Source: Lysobacter sp. Root916
GTDB lineage: Bacteria; Pseudomonadota; Gammaproteobacteria; Xanthomonadales; Xanthomonadaceae
NCBI RefSeq assembly: GCF_001429785.1
Contig: NZ_LMJF01000001.1
Span: 1,409,878-1,473,877, forward strand
DNA length: 64,000 bases
Reading direction: 5' to 3'
Shown: piece by piece, positions 49,786-58,619 of the stretch
How the letters are laid out: every line of letters begins with the position of its first letter
How positions within the stretch are numbered: the stretch's first letter is position 1
Position numbers and translations under genes: made by a program
The notes under the pieces: generated by a model
Databases searched by the model: none
Told to the model about the DNA's origin: nothing
The model's input: only the letters and a program-made list of their open reading frames with translations

Positions 49786-52700
49786 CTAGCCGATTTCCAA
49801 CTCCCGCGCGGCCAGCATGCGATCCAGCACCGATTTCAGCGCCAGCGGCTTGAGCGGCTTGGTCAGCAGCGACAGGCCGGCCTCGTGCACCGCGCGACGC
49901 ACCGACTCGCCGCTGTCGGCGCTGAGGATCAGGGTCGGCCGCGGCCCGAACGCGGCGCCCAGGCGCTCGGCCAGGGCGACGCCGGTGTCGCCGTCGTCGA
50001 GGTGGTAGTCGAACAGCCACAGCGAGGCCGGATCGTCGTTCATCGCGCGCTGCGCCTGCGCGCCATCGGATGCGGTCGCGACCTCGAAGCCCCAGCGCCG
50101 CAGCAGATCGGCCAGGGCCGCCAGCGCCTGCGCGTCGTTGTCGACCGCCAACACCCGCAAGCTGGTGCGGCCGCCGCGTGCGCGGTGCGCGCCCGCATGC
50201 GCGCCGCGCGCGGGCACGCGCGCCACCCGTACCGCGAACGCCGTGCCGCGACCGAGGTGGCTGCGCAAGCTGAGCGGCGCGTCCAGCAGCTGGGCGATGC
50301 GGTCGGCGATCGACAGGCCCAACCCTAGGCCCTGGCCGGGCGCGTCTTCGCCGCGCCGGAACTCCTCGAAAATCGCGGTCTGATGCTCCAGCGCGATGCC
50401 CGGGCCGGTGTCGTGGACTTCGATGCGCAGGTGCGCGCCGTCGCGGCGCACGCCCAGCAGCACGCTGCCCTGGATGGCGTAGCGCACCGCGTTGGCTAGG
50501 AAGTTCTGCAGCACGCGCCGCAGCAGCTGCGGGTCGCTGTGGATCCAGGCGTCGCTGGCGACGAAGCGGAAACGCAGCCCGCGCGCGGCCGCGATCGCGC
50601 CGAACTCGGAGGCCAGCGGTTCCAGCACCTCGGCCAGCGGAAATTCGCGCGGCTGCGGCAACAGGCCACCGGCTTGCAGGCGCGACATGTCGAGCAGGCC
50701 GGTGAGCAGATCGCCGGTGGAATCCAGCGCGCCGCTGATCTGGGCCACGGTCTCGCGCTGTTGCGCACCCTGCACCTGCTGCGACAGGGCGTCGGCGAAC
50801 AGTTGCGCGGCATGCAGCGGCTGCATCAGGTCGTGGCCGATCGCGGCCAGGAAGCGGCTCTTGGCCTCGTTGGCGCGCTCGGCCTCGCCCTTGGCGATCT
50901 CCAGGTCGGCGGTGCGTTCGATCACGCGCTGCTCCAGGGTTTCGTTGGCCTGGATCAGCCCGGCCTCGGCGCGGCGGAACGCGGTGACGTCGGTGAAGGT
51001 GGCGACGAAGCCGCCGCCCGGCATGGGATTGCCGCGGATCTCGACGATGCTGCCGTCGGGCAGCACGCGCTCGGACAGGTGCGGCGTGCCCGCGCGCATG
51101 AACGCCAGCCGCCGCTCCAGGGCGCGCTCCAACTGGCCCTGCAAGGGCCGTCCCGATGGTGGCATGCGCTGCAGGGCCCAGCGCGACAGCTCGGCGATCG
51201 GGCGCCCGACTTGCAGCAGTTCGGGCGGGAAATCGAACAGCTCGGCGTAGCGCCGGTTCCAGGCTACCAGGCGCAGTTGCGCATCGACCACGCTGATGCC
51301 CTGGCTCATGTTCTGCAACGCGGCTTCCAGCACGCGCTGATTGAAGCGCAGGTCGGCCGAGGCCTCGCCGACGATGGCCGCGACCGTATCCAGGTCGCGG
51401 CCGGTGTCGCGGCGCGCGGCGTCCAGCAATACGCGCGCCGAGGCCGAGCCCAGCACCGCGGCCAGTTCGCGTTCGACCCGGTCCTCGATCTGCGCGGCCA
51501 CCGCCTCGCCCGTGGGCACGCCTTGCAGCAATTGCGCGACGCGCTCGCGCGGCAGGAAACGCAGGCCGGTGTCGCGCAGGGTCTGCACGTCCAGGCCGCG
51601 CTGCGCGCGTCGCGGCGCCTCGCGCCTCCACGCCGCCGCGATCACCGTAGCCAGCGTGCCCACGAACAGGCTGGCGCCGACCGCGCGTCCCAGCCGGCTC
51701 CAGCCGGTGAGCCCGAACAGGCCGTCCGGCGACAACCAGGCGATTCCGAACGGCCCGGTGTCCAGCCAACCGGGGTTCGCGCCGCGCGCCGCCAGCATCA
51801 TCGGCAGCAACAACACCCAGGCCCAGGCCGCGAAACCCAGCAGCACACCGATCACCGCCGCGCGCGGCGGCGTCTGCGGGCGCCAGACCGCGAAGCCCAA
51901 GGCCGGCGCCAGCGTCGCCAACGCCGAGAACGAGACCGCGCCGACGTCGGCCAGCGCCTCGCTGCCGGCGATCAGGCGGCTATACGCCCAGGCCAGCAGC
52001 ATGATCGCCACGATGCCGCTGCGGCGCAGGGCCAGCACATGGCCGCGCAGATCGCTGCCGTCGTTGCGCGACCACAGGCCGCGCAGCAGGCCCGGCGCGA
52101 ACCAGTGGTTGCCGATCATCAGGCTCAGGGTCAGCGTGCTGACCACGACCATGCCGGTGGCCGCGCTGAGTCCGCCGAGGAAGGCGAACAAGGCCAGGCC
52201 CTCGTGCCCCTGCGACAAGGGCAGCGCGAGCACGTACAGATCCGAGGGCACGCCGCTGCCGCCCAGCAGCGCCTGGCCCGCCTTGGCCAGCGGCAGCACC
52301 GGCAGCGCGATCAGCACCAGGTACAGCGGGAACTGCCAGCGCGCGGTGCGCACGTCGCGCTCGTCGCGGCATTCGACCACGCCGACGTGGAACTGGTGCG
52401 GCAGGATGAACATCGCCAACGCGCCCAGCAGCACCAGCGGCGCGAACCCGCCGGCCGGATCCGCCGGCGGCGGCGGCGCGGCCGCGGCGGTGGGCGCGTC
52501 CAGGCCGAACCAGACGAACAGGCCCAGCGACAGCATCGCCGCGAGCTTGAACACCGATTCGAACGCCATCGCCAGCACCAGGCCGCGGTTGTGTTCGGCG
52601 GCGCTGGCGCGGCGGGTGCCGAACAGCATCGCGAACAAGGCCATCGCCAATGCGACGTAGAGCGCGCTGTCCTGCCAGGCCGGCGACGCCGCCGCGTCGG

Positions 52701-53145
52701 GCGAACGCGTGGTCAGCATGGCGAAGCTCATCGCCACGGCCTTGAGCTGCAGCGCGATGTAGGGGATCAGACCGAGCGCGGCGATCAGGGTTACGGTCGC
52801 GGCCAGCCACGCGTCCTTGCCCAGGCGCGTGGCGATCAGGTCGGCCAGCGAGGTCGCGTTGGTTTCGCGCGCCAGCCGCACCAGCTTCATCATGAAGCCG
52901 ACCGCGAGCGCGTACAGCAGGATCGATCCCAGGAAGGTCGGCGGCAGCGGCCAGCCGTAGCGCGCGGCCTGGGTCACGGTGCCGTAGAAGGTCCAGGAGG
53001 TGCAGTGCACCGCCAGCGACAGCGAATAGATATGCCGCCAGTGTCGCGCCAGCACCGTCGGCCGGCGCTCGGCGTAGAGCGCGGTGCCGAACATCAGCGC
53101 CAGCCAGGCCACGCTGGCCAGGGCGACGGCGGTGAGGCTCAGCAT
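49786..53145 (-). CDS. sodium/solute symporter-hybrid histidine kinase (CrbS/MxtR-like)
   Basis: 1119 residues from ATG 53145. Residues 1-560 form an SLC5/SSSF-type symporter with about 13 helices (SWTFYGTVTQAARYGW and GLIPYIALQLKAVAMSF are typical of CbrA/CrbS). A linker follows, then a PAS domain (about 650-750, LVAWNRRYAELFDFPPELL), a HisKA domain with His in AAIGHDLMQPLHAAQLF (about residue 770), a HATPase (about 880-990, DTGPGI and GLGLGLSIADRI) and a C-terminal receiver (Asp about 1045 in WLFDYHLDDGDTG). This architecture senses or transports acetate-like or other small acids in related bacteria. The likely response regulator is at 48392. Confidence 0.9.
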   Translation of the reverse strand: MLSLTAVALASVAWLALMFGTALYAERRPTVLARHWRHIYSLSLAVHCTSWTFYGTVTQAARYGWPLPPTFLGSILLYALAVGFMMKLVRLARETNATSLADLIATRLGKDAWLAATVTLIAALGLIPYIALQLKAVAMSFAMLTTRSPDAAASPAWQDSALYVALAMALFAMLFGTRRASAAEHNRGLVLAMAFESVFKLAAMLSLGLFVWFGLDAPTAAAAPPPPADPAGGFAPLVLLGALAMFILPHQFHVGVVECRDERDVRTARWQFPLYLVLIALPVLPLAKAGQALLGGSGVPSDLYVLALPLSQGHEGLALFAFLGGLSAATGMVVVSTLTLSLMIGNHWFAPGLLRGLWSRNDGSDLRGHVLALRRSGIVAIMLLAWAYSRLIAGSEALADVGAVSFSALATLAPALGFAVWRPQTPPRAAVIGVLLGFAAWAWVLLLPMMLAARGANPGWLDTGPFGIAWLSPDGLFGLTGWSRLGRAVGASLFVGTLATVIAAAWRREAPRRAQRGLDVQTLRDTGLRFLPRERVAQLLQGVPTGEAVAAQIEDRVERELAAVLGSASARVLLDAARRDTGRDLDTVAAIVGEASADLRFNQRVLEAALQNMSQGISVVDAQLRLVAWNRRYAELFDFPPELLQVGRPIAELSRWALQRMPPSGRPLQGQLERALERRLAFMRAGTPHLSERVLPDGSIVEIRGNPMPGGGFVATFTDVTAFRRAEAGLIQANETLEQRVIERTADLEIAKGEAERANEAKSRFLAAIGHDLMQPLHAAQLFADALSQQVQGAQQRETVAQISGALDSTGDLLTGLLDMSRLQAGGLLPQPREFPLAEVLEPLASEFGAIAAARGLRFRFVASDAWIHSDPQLLRRVLQNFLANAVRYAIQGSVLLGVRRDGAHLRIEVHDTGPGIALEHQTAIFEEFRRGEDAPGQGLGLGLSIADRIAQLLDAPLSLRSHLGRGTAFAVRVARVPARGAHAGAHRARGGRTSLRVLAVDNDAQALAALADLLRRWGFEVATASDGAQAQRAMNDDPASLWLFDYHLDDGDTGVALAERLGAAFGPRPTLILSADSGESVRRAVHEAGLSLLTKPLKPLALKSVLDRMLAARELEIG

Positions 53146-53237
53146 GGGCGGGCGCGCGACGGCATCGGGCGAGGATAACGTAGGCCGCGACCGGGACCGG
53201 AACGCGGCACGACGGCGATGCCACCCCGCTTGGGATG

Positions 53238-53410
53238 ACGATCGCGGCTTAGGCTGCTCCCACAGAAAGCCGCATGAACGCGGCTTGCGCCGCTCCCACA
53301 GCAAGCCGGGCGAACGCGGCGTGCGCTGTTCCCACTGAAGGCTACACGGAGCGCGACTGCCGGACGAAGCCGGAGGCTCGCCTCCTGTGGGAGCGGCGTG
53401 AGCCGCGATC
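53238..53410. repeat. REP-like array (four copies)
   Basis: Three copies in one direction (ATCGCGGCTTAGGCTGCTCCCA from 53241; ACGCGGCTTGCGCCGCTCCC; ACGCGGCGTGCGCTGTTCCC) and one facing them (CTGTGGGAGCGGCGTGAGC, 53384-53402). They lie upstream of the kinase gene and downstream of the receptor gene. Frames running through them are artefacts. Confidence 0.75.
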
Positions 53411-53439
53411 GGGCGCCCGGTCTCCCCAGACGGGCGCCC
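53411..53439 (-). terminator. hairpin downstream of TonB receptor gene
   Basis: The arms GGGCGCCCG (53411-53419) and CGGGCGCCC (53431-53439) surround an 11-base loop, 72 bases after the receptor stop. There is no T-tract. Each arm is itself partly self-complementary. Confidence 0.5.
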
Positions 53440-53511
53440 GACCGCGAACCACAGCCCTCACCTTGGCCTGCGACGGCGGCGCGGACGCATCCGCTCCGCC
53501 GTCGCCGCCGA

Positions 53512-55731
53512 TCAGAAGTCGTAGCGCACCGACAGCGTGTACTGACGCGGCGCGCCGTAGAAGCCGGTGAACACGCCCAGCGCCGAGTTCAAGCTGTAAC
53601 CGGTGGTGCGGTATTCCTTGTCGGCCAGGTTGGTGCCCTGCAGCGACACCGTCCACGGACCGCCGCTCTTCCAGGTCACGCCGGCGTTGATCAGGCCGTA
53701 GCCGTCCTGGGTGATCGGCACCGCACCGGTGCGCACGATCTCGGTGGTCGCGACCACGTCGCTCTGGTAGCTGTAGCCCACGCGCGCGGCGAGGTTGCCG
53801 CCGCTGGACAGATCGGTGCGGTATTCGACGTTGAGCGCACCGGAGAACTCCGGCGCATTGGTGAATTCCTGTTCCTTGGCGATATTGACGCCGGCGTACA
53901 GGAACTCGTCGTACTTAGCATCCAGCCAGGCCAGGTTGCCGGAGATCAGCCAGTTCTGGTTCGGCAGCCACTGGTACTCGACTTCCAGGCCGTCGACCGT
54001 GCCCGAACCGGCGTTGGTGAAGTCGCCGAAGAAGGCATCGTTGCTGCCGTCGCCATTGCTGTCGTAGGCGGTGAACACCGACAGCTGGATGTCCTTGTAC
54101 TTGTTATGGAAGTAGGCCAGGTTCAGGAACATGGTCTGGTCCAGGAACGACATCTTGCTGCCGATCTCGTAGCTGTCGACGACCTCGTCGTCGAACGGCT
54201 CGGCCGAGCGCGGCACCGCGGTGGCCTGGGCGCGGATGTTGTAGCCGCCGGACTTGAAGCCGCGCGTGGCCAGGCCGTACAGCAGGATGTCGGGCGTGAG
54301 CTGGTAGTCCAGCGAGACCTTGGGCGAGGTGTTCTTGAAGCCGATGCGCTTGTCGAAACTGGCCGCGACCAGGCCGTTGGGCGTGGTGAAGGTCGCATCG
54401 CGGTAGCCGCGGTTGAGCACCTTGGCACGCTTGTCCTCGTCGGTGTAGCGCACGCCCACGTCGAGCTTGAGGCGGTCGGTCAGGTCGAAGGTCCAGTCGG
54501 CGTAGGCGGCGATGCTCTTGGTGTAGACCACGCCCTGGGTGTCGCCGAAGGACAGATTGAAGAAGTTGTTGAGGACCTGGCCGCCGGCCTCGCCGTCGAA
54601 GGCGTAGATGCCCATCACGCCGCGCGCGCGGCCGCCGCCGTCGTAGTTGGCCTGCAGCTCGTGGCTGACCTGCTGATCGCTGTAGAACGCCTTCACGTCG
54701 GCGATCTTGTTCTGCAGGGTGTCGAAGTCGATGTTGGTCTCGGTGTCGGACTCGCGCTTGGCCAGCACGTACTTGAACGCCCAATTCTCGTTGGCGTTCC
54801 AATTGACCGTCGCCGAGGCGCCCTTGATGGTGGTGTCGTTGACGTTGGGCATGCCGTTGCGCACGTCGTAGCGGCTGTCCAGCGGCTGCGTACCCGGGGC
54901 GAAGCGGTTCGCGGCCAGCATCTTGGCGCCGCGCACGCCGGACTGGTCGTCCATCCAGTCGAACGCGAACTGGATGTTGAGGTCGTCGTTGACGTAGGCG
55001 CCGAGCTGGCCGCGCAGGGCCAGGATTTCCTTGTCGCTGACTTCGGCGCCGGTCACCACGTTCTTGCCGAAGCCGTCGCGGTTGAGGCTGGCCACCGCGA
55101 TGCGGCCGCGCAGGGCGTCGTCGCCGCCGATCGGGCCGCCGATCGCGGCCTTGACGTCGAGCTGGTTGTAGTTGCCCACCGTCACCGAGGCGAAGCCGTC
55201 GAACGAGGTCGGCAGGCCGCGCGAGATGTACTTGATCGCGCCGCCGATGGTGTTCTTGCCGTACAGCGTGCCCTGCGGACCGCGCAGCACTTCGATGCGG
55301 TCGACATCGAGCACATCCAGCAGAGCGCCCTGCGGCCGGGCGATGTAGACGTCGTCCATGTAGATGCCCACGCCCGGATCCACGCCCCACAGCGGATCGG
55401 ACTGGCCGACGCCGCGGATGTAGGCGGTGATGGTGCTGCTGGAACCGCGCGCGGCGTAGATGGTCAGGTTCGGCACCTGCGCGTCGAGATCGCTGAGGTC
55501 CTCGACGTTGAGGCGGTCCAGCGAATCGGCGGTGAACGCGGTGACCGCGACCGGCACCTCCTGCAGCGTCTCCTCGCGCTTGCGCGCGGTGACGGTGACC
55601 GAGCCCAGGGTCTTGGCCTGGTCGCCTTCGGCGGCGGGCGCGGCGTCCTGGGCCCAGGCCGTCGGCGCCAACAGGGCGCAGGCGATGGCCAGACTCAGAC
55701 TGCGACGGCTCATGGTGGTGCGTGCGATCAC
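53512..55731 (-). CDS. TonB-dependent outer-membrane receptor
   Basis: 739 residues from GTG 55731, preceded by GGGGAGGAG six bases upstream; ATG 55713 is an alternative. The signal peptide ends near residue 28 (TAWAQ). The TonB-box/plug has KTLGSVTVTARKREETLQEVPVAVTAF, GVGIYMDDVYIARPQGALLDVLDVDRIEVLRGPQGTLYGKNTIGGAI. The 22-strand barrel ends in QYTLSVRYDF with terminal Phe. The plug is of the FyuA/sterol- or terpenoid-type group; the ligand is unknown. It is divergent from the GntP permease, which suggests a shared substrate class. Confidence 0.92.
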   Translation of the reverse strand: MIARTTMSRRSLSLAIACALLAPTAWAQDAAPAAEGDQAKTLGSVTVTARKREETLQEVPVAVTAFTADSLDRLNVEDLSDLDAQVPNLTIYAARGSSSTITAYIRGVGQSDPLWGVDPGVGIYMDDVYIARPQGALLDVLDVDRIEVLRGPQGTLYGKNTIGGAIKYISRGLPTSFDGFASVTVGNYNQLDVKAAIGGPIGGDDALRGRIAVASLNRDGFGKNVVTGAEVSDKEILALRGQLGAYVNDDLNIQFAFDWMDDQSGVRGAKMLAANRFAPGTQPLDSRYDVRNGMPNVNDTTIKGASATVNWNANENWAFKYVLAKRESDTETNIDFDTLQNKIADVKAFYSDQQVSHELQANYDGGGRARGVMGIYAFDGEAGGQVLNNFFNLSFGDTQGVVYTKSIAAYADWTFDLTDRLKLDVGVRYTDEDKRAKVLNRGYRDATFTTPNGLVAASFDKRIGFKNTSPKVSLDYQLTPDILLYGLATRGFKSGGYNIRAQATAVPRSAEPFDDEVVDSYEIGSKMSFLDQTMFLNLAYFHNKYKDIQLSVFTAYDSNGDGSNDAFFGDFTNAGSGTVDGLEVEYQWLPNQNWLISGNLAWLDAKYDEFLYAGVNIAKEQEFTNAPEFSGALNVEYRTDLSSGGNLAARVGYSYQSDVVATTEIVRTGAVPITQDGYGLINAGVTWKSGGPWTVSLQGTNLADKEYRTTGYSLNSALGVFTGFYGAPRQYTLSVRYDF

Positions 55732-55933
55732 GATGTTCTCCTCCCCAAGGTGACGCCGGCGGCGGTACGACCCGACAGGCGGCGGACGGGCATTCCCGTC
55801 ATGCGGCACAGACTAGGAGGCGGCCGCCGCGGGCGGCAGCTGTACCTTCGGACAATGCCCCTGCGCCGCCGCGATGCGGACACTGCGCCCTTACGCGTGG
55901 GCCTCCGCCCGCGGACGGGATTGGGGCTGTTCA

Positions 55934-57331
55934 ATGGATTTTCTGATCGTGCTGGCCGCGTTGTGCTTCCTGATGTTCGTGGCCTACCGCGGCTACAGCG
56001 TGATCCTGTTCGCGCCGGTGGCGGCGCTGGGCGCGGTGCTGCTGACCGATCCGGCCCTGGTCGCGCCGATGTTCACCGGCCTGTTCATGGACAAGATGGT
56101 CGGCTTCCTGAAGCTGTACTTCCCGGTGTTCCTGCTAGGCGCGATCTTCGGCAAATTGATCGAGCTGTCCGGCTTCTCCAAGGCCATCGTGGCCGCGACC
56201 ATCCGCCTGCTCGGGCGCGAGCGCGCGATGTTGTCGATCGTGGTGGTGTGCGCGCTGCTGACCTACGGCGGCGTGTCGCTGTTCGTGGTGGTGTTCGCGG
56301 TGTATCCGTTCGCGGCCGAGCTGTTCCGCCAGAGCGACATCCCCAAGCGTCTGATCCCCGGCACCATCGCCCTGGGCGCGTTCACCTTCACCATGGATGC
56401 GCTGCCGGGCACGCCGCAGATCCAGAACATCATTCCGGCCTCGTTCTTCGGCACCAACGCCTGGGCCGCGCCCTGGCTGGGCACCTTGGGCGGCGTGTTC
56501 ATCCTGATCCTGGGCCTGAGCTATTTGAACTGGCGCCGGCGCAGCGCGCTCAAGGCCGGCGAAGGCTACGGCGAGCAACTGCTCAACGAGCCCGCGCCCT
56601 TCGTCGGCGGCAAGCTCGCCAATCCGGCGCTGGCGATCCTGCCGCTGTTGCTGGTGGGCGTGTCCAACAAGCTGCTGACCGCATGGATCCCGGCCTACTA
56701 CGGCGCCAGCCACAGCTTCGACCCGGCGGTGATCGGCAACACCGCACCGGTGGTGCAGGACGTGGCCAAGGTCGCGGCGATCTGGGCCGTCGAAGGCGCC
56801 CTGCTGATCGGCATTCTCAGCGTGCTCGCCTTCGCCTGGAAGCCGGTGATGGCCAGCTTCGCCGAGGGCACCAAGTCGGCGATCGGCGGCGCCCTGCTCG
56901 CGGCCATGAACACCGCGTCGGAGTACGGCTTCGGCGCGGTGATCGCGGCGCTGCCGGGCTTCCTGATCGTCGCCAATGCGCTGGGTTCGATCCCGAACCC
57001 GCTGGTCAACGAAGCCGTAACCGTGACCGCGCTGGCCGGCATCACCGGCTCGGCCTCGGGCGGCATGAGCATCGCCCTGGCCGCGATGTCGGAGACCTTC
57101 ATCGCCAACGCCAACGCGGCCGGCATCCCGATGGAAGTGCTGCACCGGGTCGCGGCCATGGCCTCCGGCGGCATGGATACCCTGCCCCACAACGGCGCGG
57201 TGATCACCCTGCTGGCGGTGACCGGACTCAGCCATCGCCAGGCCTACAAGGACATCTTCGCGATCACCCTGGTCAAGACCCTGGCGGTGTTCGTGGTGAT
57301 CGCCCTGTACTACTCGACCGGGCTGGTCTGA
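55934..57331 (+). CDS. GntP-family permease, probable D-3-hydroxybutyrate/gluconate type
   Basis: A 465-residue membrane transporter with 12-13 helices. Motifs are FAPVAALGAVLLTDPALVAPMF, LYFPVFLLGAIFGKLIE, TYGGVSLFVVVFAVYPFA, TMDALPGTPQIQNIIPASFFG and the C-terminal ASGGMDTLPHNGAVITLLAVTGL. The TPQIQN and PHNGAVIT segments are typical of GntP members related to D-beta-hydroxybutyrate permeases. Neighbouring PHA genes favour 3-hydroxybutyrate as substrate, but this is inference. ATG 55934 was chosen since the upstream extension is Arg-rich and non-membrane. Confidence 0.85.
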   Translation: MDFLIVLAALCFLMFVAYRGYSVILFAPVAALGAVLLTDPALVAPMFTGLFMDKMVGFLKLYFPVFLLGAIFGKLIELSGFSKAIVAATIRLLGRERAMLSIVVVCALLTYGGVSLFVVVFAVYPFAAELFRQSDIPKRLIPGTIALGAFTFTMDALPGTPQIQNIIPASFFGTNAWAAPWLGTLGGVFILILGLSYLNWRRRSALKAGEGYGEQLLNEPAPFVGGKLANPALAILPLLLVGVSNKLLTAWIPAYYGASHSFDPAVIGNTAPVVQDVAKVAAIWAVEGALLIGILSVLAFAWKPVMASFAEGTKSAIGGALLAAMNTASEYGFGAVIAALPGFLIVANALGSIPNPLVNEAVTVTALAGITGSASGGMSIALAAMSETFIANANAAGIPMEVLHRVAAMASGGMDTLPHNGAVITLLAVTGLSHRQAYKDIFAITLVKTLAVFVVIALYYSTGLV

Positions 57332-57383
57332 GGCGCTCGCGTCTGTTGTAGGCTGGCCCCATCCGTCCCGACCGCAGGCCGCC

Positions 57384-58610
57384 ATGCCGCCCACCACCTC
57401 CGCGCCCGATCGCCGGCGCGCGCGTAACGGCCACGATCTGCGCGGCATGCAGCGCCTGACCATCGACGCGATCACCGGCGTCACCGACTTGGTCGAGGCC
57501 ATGCACGCCAACATCAGCGCCTTGCCGGGCGTGCTCGGCAAGCCCGCGGCGGGCCCGGCGCCCGGCATCGCAGGCCTGGTCTACCGCAGCGTGCGCGGAG
57601 TGACCCGTTTCGTCGGCGACGGACTCGATCTGGCCTTCGCCAAGCTCGCGCCGTTGCTGGACGTGGTACGCCCGCCGCCGCAGCGCGAGGCCGTGGTCGC
57701 CGCGCTCAACGGTGTGCTCGGCGATCATCTCGACGCCACCGGCAACCCGCTCGCGATCGAGATGCGCCTGCGCCACGACGACCATGCGCTGACGCTGCGT
57801 CGCGACGCCCTCGCCGACGCCGTGCCGGAGGCCGGCGGCAAGCTGCTGGTGCTGGTCCACGGCCTGTGCATGAACGATCTGCAGTGGCGCTACAACGGCC
57901 ACGATCATGGCGCCGCACTCGCGCATGACCTGGGCTATACGCCGCTGTACCTGCACTACAACAGCGGCCGCCGCATCTCCAGCAACGGGCGCGAGTTCGC
58001 CGCGCTGATGGAGCAGTTGCTGATGCAGTGGCCGGTGCCGGTCGAACGCCTGAGCATCCTCTGCCACAGCATGGGCGGGCTGGTCGCGCGCAGCGCCTGC
58101 GTCGCCGCGCAGGAGCAGCGGCAAACCTGGCTGGCGCGCCTGGACCGGCTGGTCTTCCTGGGCACGCCGCACCAGGGCGCGCCATTGGAGCGCGCGGGCA
58201 GTTGGGTCGACGCGCTGATCGCGCTGAGCCCCTACACCGCGCCGTTCGCGCGCCTGGGCAAGGTGCGCAGCGCCGGCATCCAGGACCTGCGCCACGGCAA
58301 CGTGCGCGACGAGGATTGGCGCGACCGCGATGGCGACGGGCGCGCGGACGGCCGGCTACCGTCGCCGCTGCCCAAGGGCCCGCTTTGTTATGCGATCGCT
58401 GCTAGCACCACCGCCCAGCCCAGCGACGGGGACGAACTGCCCAAGGGCGACGGCCTGGTGCCGGTCGCAAGCGCGCTGGGCTGGCACGAGGATCGCGCCT
58501 TCGATCTGCGTATTCCGAAGACGCGCCAGCGCATCGCCTACGGCGTGCATCACCTGGAACTGCTCGGCGACGCCGGCGTCTACCCTCAGCTGCTGCGCTG
58601 GCTGGCCTGA
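57384..58610 (+). CDS. alpha/beta hydrolase (esterase/lipase-like)
   Basis: 408 residues. The hydrolase fold has LLVLVHGLCMNDLQWRYNGH (oxyanion HG), the elbow LSILCHSMGGLVARSA (nucleophile Ser, about residue 230) and LVFLGTPHQGAPLERAG. Late residues include a GDGLVPVASALG (Asp) and YGVHHLELLGD (His). It resembles PGAP1/lipase-like hydrolases. The first 150 residues contain the helical segment RSVRGVTRFVGDGLDLAFAKLAP, reminiscent of PHA-associated esterases. No signal peptide, so cytosolic. The substrate is unknown; the PHA neighbourhood is suggestive. It is 52 bases downstream of the permease. Confidence 0.8.
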   Translation: MPPTTSAPDRRRARNGHDLRGMQRLTIDAITGVTDLVEAMHANISALPGVLGKPAAGPAPGIAGLVYRSVRGVTRFVGDGLDLAFAKLAPLLDVVRPPPQREAVVAALNGVLGDHLDATGNPLAIEMRLRHDDHALTLRRDALADAVPEAGGKLLVLVHGLCMNDLQWRYNGHDHGAALAHDLGYTPLYLHYNSGRRISSNGREFAALMEQLLMQWPVPVERLSILCHSMGGLVARSACVAAQEQRQTWLARLDRLVFLGTPHQGAPLERAGSWVDALIALSPYTAPFARLGKVRSAGIQDLRHGNVRDEDWRDRDGDGRADGRLPSPLPKGPLCYAIAASTTAQPSDGDELPKGDGLVPVASALGWHEDRAFDLRIPKTRQRIAYGVHHLELLGDAGVYPQLLRWLA

Positions 58611-58619
58611 GCGGCGCGC

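Noticed and set aside
53146-53304. N-terminal extension of the symporter-kinase
   Set aside because: The extra 53 codons read through REP repeats and are Arg-rich; the membrane domain begins properly at ATG 53145.
53146-53411. CRISPR-like array of short repeats
   Set aside because: The repeats are palindromic REP-type elements in both orientations with irregular spacing, and no cas genes are present.
53398-57351. Plus-strand frame of 1317 codons across the TonB receptor and permease
   Set aside because: It is antisense to the receptor and out of frame with the permease, has no recognisable domain, and both real genes have clear family motifs.
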